Below are positions 25,321 through 28,941 of a DNA stretch of 28,941 nucleotides, one piece after another. The stretch covers positions 1 through 28,941 of the forward strand of contig DASQLD010000011.1 in assembly GCA_035630195.1 (NCBI GenBank). Direction: 5' to 3'. This DNA is from DASQDN01 sp035630195 (GTDB lineage Bacteria; Acidobacteriota; Terriglobia; Bryobacterales; Bryobacteraceae). Under the pieces are notes generated by a model that did not search any database, had not been told where the DNA came from, and was given only the letters and a program-made list of their open reading frames with translations. Both the position numbers and the translations under genes were made by a program. The stretch's first letter is position 1. Each line of letters begins with the position of its first letter.

Positions 25321-25953
25321 ATGATTCATGAGATTTTCCCCGTCGGACCCCTACAGTGCAATTGCTCTATTTTTAGCGACCCTGAATCCCGAGAAGCCAT
25401 CGTCGTCGATCCCGGCGACGACATTGCGGTGATAGAACAGGCGCTCGCGCGATCGGGCCTCCATTGCCAGGCGATTGTCATCACCCACGCGCATATCGAC
25501 CATATCGGCGGAGCCGCCAAACTCAAGGCGCTCACCGGCGCTCCCGTGTTCATGAACTCTCTGGACCAGATCCTCTACGACAACATCGACATGCAAGCGG
25601 GCTGGTTGGGGGTCGAGACTCCTGAGCAGACGACCATCGATACAGAACTGCGGGACGGTCTCCAAATTCAGCTTGGCGCCGCGACTTTCCACGTGCTTCA
25701 CACACCGGGTCATACGCAAGGAAGCGTGTGTCTTTGGATCCCCTCCGAAAGCAAACTTGTAGCCGGAGACACACTCTTTCGTGAGAGCATCGGACGCACC
25801 GATTTGCCCGGGGGCGATAGTAGGCAGATCCTCGCCTCGATTCACAACCAGCTCCTAAAACTGCCTGAAAATACAATGGTTTATCCCGGACATGGACCGA
25901 TTACAACGATCGGACACGAGCGCGAAAACAACCGGTTTCTGCGCGCAAACTAA
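25321..25953 (+). CDS. MBL-fold metallo-hydrolase (glyoxalase II-like)
   Basis: The 210-residue protein has the complete metallo-beta-lactamase fold set: the metal motif THAHIDHIGG (about 60-69), the later His in HTPGHTQGS, the bridging Asp in GDTLFRESIGRTDLPGG, and a final His in YPGHGP. The GRTDLPGGD segment is typical of the YcbL/hydroxyacylglutathione-hydrolase-like type II glyoxalases. It would hydrolyse thioesters in the cytoplasm; the specific substrate is unknown. The start is ATG at 25321, immediately after the tandem repeats. It ends 37 bases before the AAA ATPase gene and may be in the same transcript. Confidence 0.93.
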   Translation: MIHEIFPVGPLQCNCSIFSDPESREAIVVDPGDDIAVIEQALARSGLHCQAIVITHAHIDHIGGAAKLKALTGAPVFMNSLDQILYDNIDMQAGWLGVETPEQTTIDTELRDGLQIQLGAATFHVLHTPGHTQGSVCLWIPSESKLVAGDTLFRESIGRTDLPGGDSRQILASIHNQLLKLPENTMVYPGHGPITTIGHERENNRFLRAN

Positions 25954-25990
25954 CGTGGCGGTAACGCTCGCGTGGTAAAATCCATGTAAC

Positions 25991-26893
25991 GTGAGCCAAA
26001 CGCAAAGCGTGTACCGGGTCTTCTTTGGTTTCAAAGGCGATCCGTTCAGCCTTAGTCCCGACCCCTCCTTTTTGTATCGGAGCGAGCAGCATGAAGAGGC
26101 TCTTTCAAACCTCATTTATGGTGTCCAGGGACGCAAGGGATTCATTGTGCTCACCGGAGAAGTCGGCACCGGCAAAACCACTATGCTCGAGTGCCTACGC
26201 GACTATTTAAGTCAGCAGCTTGTCCAGTTTGCGGTCGTATTTAATTCTCGCATTACAAGCGCTGAATTTCTGGAAATGGTCGCCTGGGATTTCGATTTAC
26301 AGTGCAACCGAAAATCTAAGCCGGAGATTCTAGCCGCATTAAACGATATGCTGCTGTCGCAAGCGGAAAAGGGCAGCACGGCGGTTCTAATTGTCGATGA
26401 GGCCCACAATCTCGAGTGGGAAGTGCTTGAAGAGATCCGGCTTCTTGGCAATCTAGAAAATCGTCGCGGCAAGCTGCTACAAGTCATTATGGCCGGGCAG
26501 CCTGAGTTCGATCGCAAGCTGGACGCGCCGAATCTCCGAAATCTCAAACAACGGATTGTTCTAAGGTACAACCTTAGTCCTTTCAACGAGCAGGACACGG
26601 CGAACTACATCAATAGCCGGTTTACAACGGCCGGCATGCCAAATCAGACTGTCATCTCTCCCGAACTGATCTCCGAGATCCATCGCCGATCCCAAGGTAT
26701 CCCCAGACTAATCAACGCGATCTGCGATAATCTTCTGTTGAACGCATTCGCTGACGCATCGCGAACAGCCACGTCCGAGATGCTCGACGAGGTCACAAAT
26801 GACATGCGTCTCGAGTGGGGAGAGCGCCGCAGGTCCACCCATTTGCCGCGTTTCGAAGGCGTCTCGGAAAGCTCCAAGGTCTTCGGCTCTTAG
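25991..26893 (+). CDS. ExeA-type AAA ATPase (PEP-CTERM/exopolysaccharide-associated type)
   Basis: The 300-residue protein matches general-secretion ATPase ExeA-like proteins. The N-terminus is FFGFKGDPFSLSPDPSFLYR, Walker A is GEVGTGKTT (about 56-64), Walker B is VLIVDEAHNL, and IMAGQPEFDRKL and RSQGIPRLINAICDNLLL follow. Relatives accompany exosortase/PEP-CTERM and exopolysaccharide clusters. The PEP-CTERM protein at 11234-12124 is consistent with such a system existing in the genome. The start is GTG at 25991 or, equally plausible by comparison with the family N-terminus (MYxxFFGxxxxPF), GTG at 26009. It precedes the peptide region. Confidence 0.85.
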   Translation: MSQTQSVYRVFFGFKGDPFSLSPDPSFLYRSEQHEEALSNLIYGVQGRKGFIVLTGEVGTGKTTMLECLRDYLSQQLVQFAVVFNSRITSAEFLEMVAWDFDLQCNRKSKPEILAALNDMLLSQAEKGSTAVLIVDEAHNLEWEVLEEIRLLGNLENRRGKLLQVIMAGQPEFDRKLDAPNLRNLKQRIVLRYNLSPFNEQDTANYINSRFTTAGMPNQTVISPELISEIHRRSQGIPRLINAICDNLLLNAFADASRTATSEMLDEVTNDMRLEWGERRRSTHLPRFEGVSESSKVFGS

Positions 26894-26950
26894 TTGTAAC
26901 CTCCTTCCTATTTAGAACCTAAGTACTTCCCCCGGCCATATTTTTAGGGC

Positions 26951-26956
26951 TATAAT
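26951..26956 (+). promoter_or_regulatory. Possible -10 element (TATAAT) upstream of the small-peptide genes
   Basis: A perfect TATAAT occurs 161 bases upstream of the ATG of the first small gene, within an AT-rich stretch. The 17-base-spaced -35 position is TCCCCC, which is a poor match, so an activator would be needed. If this is the promoter, the transcript has an untranslated leader of about 155 bases, containing the hairpins listed below. Confidence 0.35.
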
Positions 26957-27006
26957 CCTTACCAAACGCGGGTAGTCCCCTTATAGTCAAGCTGGTACTT
27001 TTCGCC

Positions 27007-27083
27007 GTAAGTTAGAGAAAACAGCTTACTAAGTACGCCAGTTCTTCAGCTTAGAGCTTTAGAACTTCGGTACGGGATGTACC
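27007..27083 (+). promoter_or_regulatory. Three consecutive hairpins in the leader of the small-peptide genes
   Basis: Hairpin A, 27007-27029, pairs GTAAGTT with AGCTTAC (seven pairs, one G-U, 9-base loop). Hairpin B, 27040-27066, pairs AGTTCT with AGAACT and, inside a 2x2 internal loop, AGCT with AGCT around a TAG loop. Hairpin C, 27069-27083, pairs GGTAC with GTACC around GGGAT. The ribosome site AAGGAG at 27105-27110 follows, six bases before the ATG. I do not recognise a known riboswitch class. An attenuator or mRNA-stability leader are options. Confidence 0.5.
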
Positions 27084-27116
27084 AACTTGTACTTTACATT
27101 ACTTAAGGAGAATAGC

Positions 27117-27269
27117 ATGACAAAATTGCTTGCAAGCCGCATCTCAGTGGCCCTCACGGCCGCTCTTTTTCTCGCCGCCACGTTTATGAGCGCGTCCTCA
27201 AATGATCGGACCACAACGATAGTTCTTTCTCAGCCTGAAATTCTCGACAGCGTTGCAGTTAATCGATAG
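27117..27269 (+). CDS. Small secreted peptide precursor, 50 residues
   Basis: I start this short frame at the ATG at 27117, six bases after a perfect AAGGAG. It encodes 50 residues. Residues 1-27 make a clear signal peptide (MTKLLASRISVALTAALFLA, then ATFMSASS), leaving a mature peptide of about 23 residues. The C-terminus contains TTIVLSQPEILDSVAVNR. No family is recognised. The gene sits 32 bases before the repeat-peptide gene, with its own strong ribosome site and no terminator between, so the pair form an operon. The good ribosome site and signal sequence make it likely to be real despite its size. Confidence 0.65.
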   Translation: MTKLLASRISVALTAALFLAATFMSASSNDRTTTIVLSQPEILDSVAVNR

Positions 27270-27301
27270 TCAAGTAAAAAAACAAAACAAAGGACCCGAT
27301 A

Positions 27302-27586
27302 ATGAAAACCCTATTCGCTAGTTCTACACTTCTTGTTGCATCTGCCGCGCTTTTCGCCGCTGGAGTTTTTTCACAATCCGAAACAATCACGGATTTCGCC
27401 GCTCCGACAAGCCTGTCCGTCATGATGGAGTACGAGGCAGCCTCCGGTCCCACTTTCCCGCCAATCGATGAACAAGATCTGCCAGGCGGAACGAACCTAG
27501 CCTCCGGTCCCACCTTCCCCCCGATCGATGAAGAAGATCTTCCAGGCGGAACGAACCTGTCGTACTACCGAGCACTACGAAGCTAG
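27302..27586 (+). CDS. Secreted tandem-repeat peptide precursor, 94 residues
   Basis: The ATG at 27302 is preceded by AAAGGA. The first 24-25 residues form a signal peptide (MKTLFASSTLLVASAALFAA). A 21-residue spacer follows, then two 20-residue repeats, residues 47-66 and 67-86, both containing SGPTFPPIDE and DLPGGTNL. They differ at one residue (Gln58 against Glu78). The tail is SYYRALRS. The repeats are acidic, Pro/Gly-rich and without Cys. Repeated units with conserved ends resemble a precursor cut into identical peptides, but an adhesive or surface-exposed role is equally possible. No domain family is recognised. It lies downstream of the other small secreted peptide and upstream of a seven-helix membrane protein. 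Confidence 0.75.
   Translation: MKTLFASSTLLVASAALFAAGVFSQSETITDFAAPTSLSVMMEYEAASGPTFPPIDEQDLPGGTNLASGPTFPPIDEEDLPGGTNLSYYRALRS
27440..27559 (+). repeat. Two direct 60-bp in-frame repeats
   Basis: The units 27440-27499 and 27500-27559 abut exactly and match at 54 of 60 positions. Of the six differences, five are synonymous third-position changes and one changes Gln to Glu. The pattern indicates an old duplication whose peptide sequence has been held constant. Confidence 0.95.
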
Positions 27587-27678
27587 TACTATTTAATAAG
27601 TTCAGTTAAAAATTTTGGACTACGTATTTCTCGTCGTACCCTGACGATGGATACCGTAGAATAGTCGCAAGCCATCAA

Positions 27679-27688
27679 CTTCGCGAAG
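27679..27688. promoter_or_regulatory. 10-bp palindrome before the membrane-protein gene
   Basis: CTTCGCGAAG is a perfect palindrome ending four bases before the ATG at 27693. It lies where a ribosome site would be expected, and that gene has only a weak one. It might be a hairpin that masks translation initiation or a protein-binding site. The 106-base gap 27587-27692 otherwise shows no clear terminator. Confidence 0.25.
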
Positions 27689-27692
27689 CTGA

Positions 27693-28349
27693 ATGCTATT
27701 TTTCCTACAATGGGCGTTCTGGGCCATAGGTCTCGGACTGCAGATTATGCTGATCCTAACCTTGTCCCAGGGAGCAGGGCGTTACTTTCCAACGCTTTAC
27801 GTCTATATTGTCTGTTTGTTGGGAACAACTGTAGCGGATATCTTGGTGGTTCAGATAATTGGTGGAACCTCCCCTGGTTATCGTCACTACTATTGGTCCG
27901 CAGAACTGGTGAGACAATCGATATTATTTGTTCTTGTCGTGTCCCTCGCCATACACGTAGCGCCCGTCAACCGGCGCACAAATGCGATGGTTAGATGGAT
28001 GGGATTGAGCGCGGCAGCAATCTGGTTCGGCTCGGTAGCCGCCTGTTACTCCCCGAACCTGAACACCTGGATGACGACTGTGGTTCGCAACCTCAGTTTT
28101 TTCACCGGGGTTCTCAACCTGATCGTCTGGTTTTTGTGTGCCAGGAGCCAGGTACGCGACCCGCAGCGATTGCTGATCGCCGGCGGTCTGGGCTTGCAAA
28201 TGACAGGTGAGGCAATCGGTCAGGCGCTTCGCCAGATGCGTGTGTCCTATGAAGTCAGCGCGGCCGGAAATATCGTTATCGTTGCAACTCACTTGTTGTG
28301 CCTGTTCATCTGGTGGCGCGCGCTCAGTATCGACGAACGTTACGCCTAG
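27693..28349 (+). CDS. Seven-helix integral membrane protein of unknown function
   Basis: The 218-residue protein has seven predicted transmembrane helices at about residues 2-24, 32-56, 69-90, 101-119, 131-150, 160-181 and 190-211. Positive residues sit mainly in the loops after helices 3 (NRRTNAMVR) and 5 (ARSQVRDPQR). The positive-inside rule therefore gives an outside N-terminus and inside C-terminus (SIDERYA). No catalytic domain is attached. No family is recognised. The layout resembles a receptor or transporter core but proves neither. It follows the secreted-repeat-peptide gene and is followed 18 bases later by the receiver-like gene, so it is likely co-transcribed with the latter. 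Confidence 0.8.
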   Translation: MLFFLQWAFWAIGLGLQIMLILTLSQGAGRYFPTLYVYIVCLLGTTVADILVVQIIGGTSPGYRHYYWSAELVRQSILFVLVVSLAIHVAPVNRRTNAMVRWMGLSAAAIWFGSVAACYSPNLNTWMTTVVRNLSFFTGVLNLIVWFLCARSQVRDPQRLLIAGGLGLQMTGEAIGQALRQMRVSYEVSAAGNIVIVATHLLCLFIWWRALSIDERYA

Positions 28350-28367
28350 CGGAAACACGAGAGCGCC

Positions 28368-28736
28368 ATGCCAGAATCGATCAAAACTGTAGTCACCGTC
28401 ATTGAGGATCTCTTCTTTACAGTCAAGATCGCAGACGCGGCTAAGCGCGCAGGAGCCCGCGCGTTGTTCGTCAAAACCGAGGACGCGGCCGTTGCTAGCC
28501 TTAGCGATAACCCGTCCCTGATCATTGTCGATCTCAATTGCGCCACCATCGATCCGATCGCGCTTATCTCTAGACTCAAGGCGGGCGATCATCCTGACGT
28601 ACCGGTCATTGGCTTCGTCTCACATGTTCAGATTGATCTTAGACAGCGCGCGCAGGAAGCTGGCTACAACAGCGTCATAGCGCGGTCTGCCTTCTCCGGT
28701 AATCTGCCCGATATTCTTCGACGCCACACAAGCTGA
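28368..28736 (+). CDS. Receiver-domain-like protein (response-regulator type, degenerate)
   Basis: The 122-residue protein has the alternating alpha/beta pattern of a CheY-like receiver. Glu13-Asp14 (VIEDLF) takes the acidic-pair position, Asp55 in LIIVDLN the phosphoacceptor position, and Ser85 in GFVSH the Thr/Ser position. The invariant Lys of the fifth strand is replaced by Arg106 (SVIARSAF). No output domain is attached. It may be a single-domain response regulator with altered phosphorylation chemistry, or a phosphorylation-independent scaffold. It lies 18 bases after the seven-helix gene. No histidine kinase gene is in the window. Confidence 0.75.
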   Translation: MPESIKTVVTVIEDLFFTVKIADAAKRAGARALFVKTEDAAVASLSDNPSLIIVDLNCATIDPIALISRLKAGDHPDVPVIGFVSHVQIDLRQRAQEAGYNSVIARSAFSGNLPDILRRHTS

Positions 28737-28743
28737 ATTCAGC
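28732..28743. promoter_or_regulatory. 12-bp perfect palindrome over the receiver-like gene stop
   Basis: GCTGAATTCAGC is perfectly self-complementary and includes the TGA stop of the receiver-like gene. No run of T follows, so it is a poor intrinsic terminator. It could be an operator for the gene starting at 28795. Low confidence. Confidence 0.2.
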
Positions 28744-28794
28744 CGCTCGGCGTGTGATAGTATTCCGCTCCAGAACCACCCTTGGAGAAAAGCC

Positions 28795-28941
28795 ATGCAC
28801 ATCAGAAGGCACAGGCTGACGCAATCGATCGCGATGCAGACTTCCGCGACGTCGCCTTCGAGCGGTTATGACATCGTTGACCTGAGTATCTTTCCCTTAC
28901 GCGAACCGGTCTCCGGACGCACTTACTCAGTCGTCCGGCTG
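28795..28941 (+). CDS. Unfinished gene, possibly enolase-superfamily (MR/MLE) N-terminus
   Basis: An open frame runs from the ATG at 28795 to the window end with no stop (49 codons). TTGGAGAAAAGCC places GGAG before the ATG. The reading is MHIRRHRLTQSIAMQTSATS, then GYDIVDLSIFPLREPVSGRT, then YSVVRL. The part from YDIVDL resembles the first beta strands of mandelate racemase/muconate-lactonizing enzymes (xIxxVxVxPLRxPVxxxYTxVRL). Those enzymes carry the catalytic residues further on, outside the window. The call is tentative. The first 24 residues could be an extension, with a later start at the second Met. Confidence 0.4.
   Translation, partial: MHIRRHRLTQSIAMQTSATSPSSGYDIVDLSIFPLREPVSGRTYSVVRL

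Noticed and set aside
27007..27116. A c-di-GMP or other known riboswitch
   Set aside because: The three hairpins do not carry the conserved cores of the classes that I can recall, so only a generic leader is claimed.
27924..28592. A 222-codon minus-strand open frame over the membrane-protein and receiver-like genes
   Set aside because: Translation shows no helices or domains, whereas both plus-strand genes have clear structure.
1..28941. tRNA, rRNA, insertion sequences and phage genes
   Set aside because: No cloverleaf-like sequence, rRNA segment, transposase or integrase was found while reading both strands.

Overview
The window looks like a chromosomal segment of an Acidobacteriota bacterium, probably of the Bryobacterales/Solibacter type. 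The clues are an Oar-like TonB-dependent receptor with an N-terminal carboxypeptidase-like domain, a VWFA-related protein of the Acidobacterial type, a PEP-CTERM-anchored SGNH hydrolase, a Tat-exported Gfo/Idh/MocA oxidoreductase, a TolB-like/TPR regulator and moderately high GC. This assignment is inference from gene families; no rRNA or other phylogenetic marker is present. I saw no tRNA, rRNA, insertion sequence, phage gene or CRISPR array. Coding density is high, and no gene-free stretch exceeds about 225 bases.

Layout. Positions 1-7874 carry the start of a response regulator (minus strand), tex, a secreted alpha/beta hydrolase coupled to tex, a FlgM-like small protein, a secreted VWA protein (minus), a 3-methyladenine DNA glycosylase, a methyltransferase and a YjbQ-family protein. 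Positions 7890-12124 (minus) carry the TonB-dependent receptor and the PEP-CTERM SGNH hydrolase. Positions 12169-16144 (plus) carry a metallophosphoesterase, then a Tat-exported oxidoreductase translationally coupled to a double-domain alpha/beta hydrolase. ApaG, a DUF4159 protein, and a minus-strand pair (secreted allene-oxide-cyclase-barrel-like protein followed by a diheme oxidoreductase) fill 16138-19486.

Positions 19672-24339 form a tight plus-strand run: membrane-tethered TolB/TPR regulator, secreted protein of unknown function, APS reductase (cysH), APS kinase (cysC) and a PHP phosphoesterase. The last three overlap or nearly abut and probably form a sulfate-activation unit in which the PHP enzyme could remove the PAP by-product. 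A YgfZ/GcvT-like folate protein (minus), an MBL-fold hydrolase and an ExeA-type AAA ATPase follow.

The most unusual part is 26894-28736. A 223-base AT-rich leader has three consecutive predicted hairpins and six GTAC cores. It precedes two very small signal-peptide proteins; the second ends in two nearly perfect 20-residue repeats whose DNA differences are mostly synonymous. They are followed by a seven-helix membrane protein and a receiver-like protein with a changed active site. Together these suggest a secreted-peptide signalling or surface system, which is a hypothesis. The window ends in an unfinished gene that may belong to the enolase superfamily.
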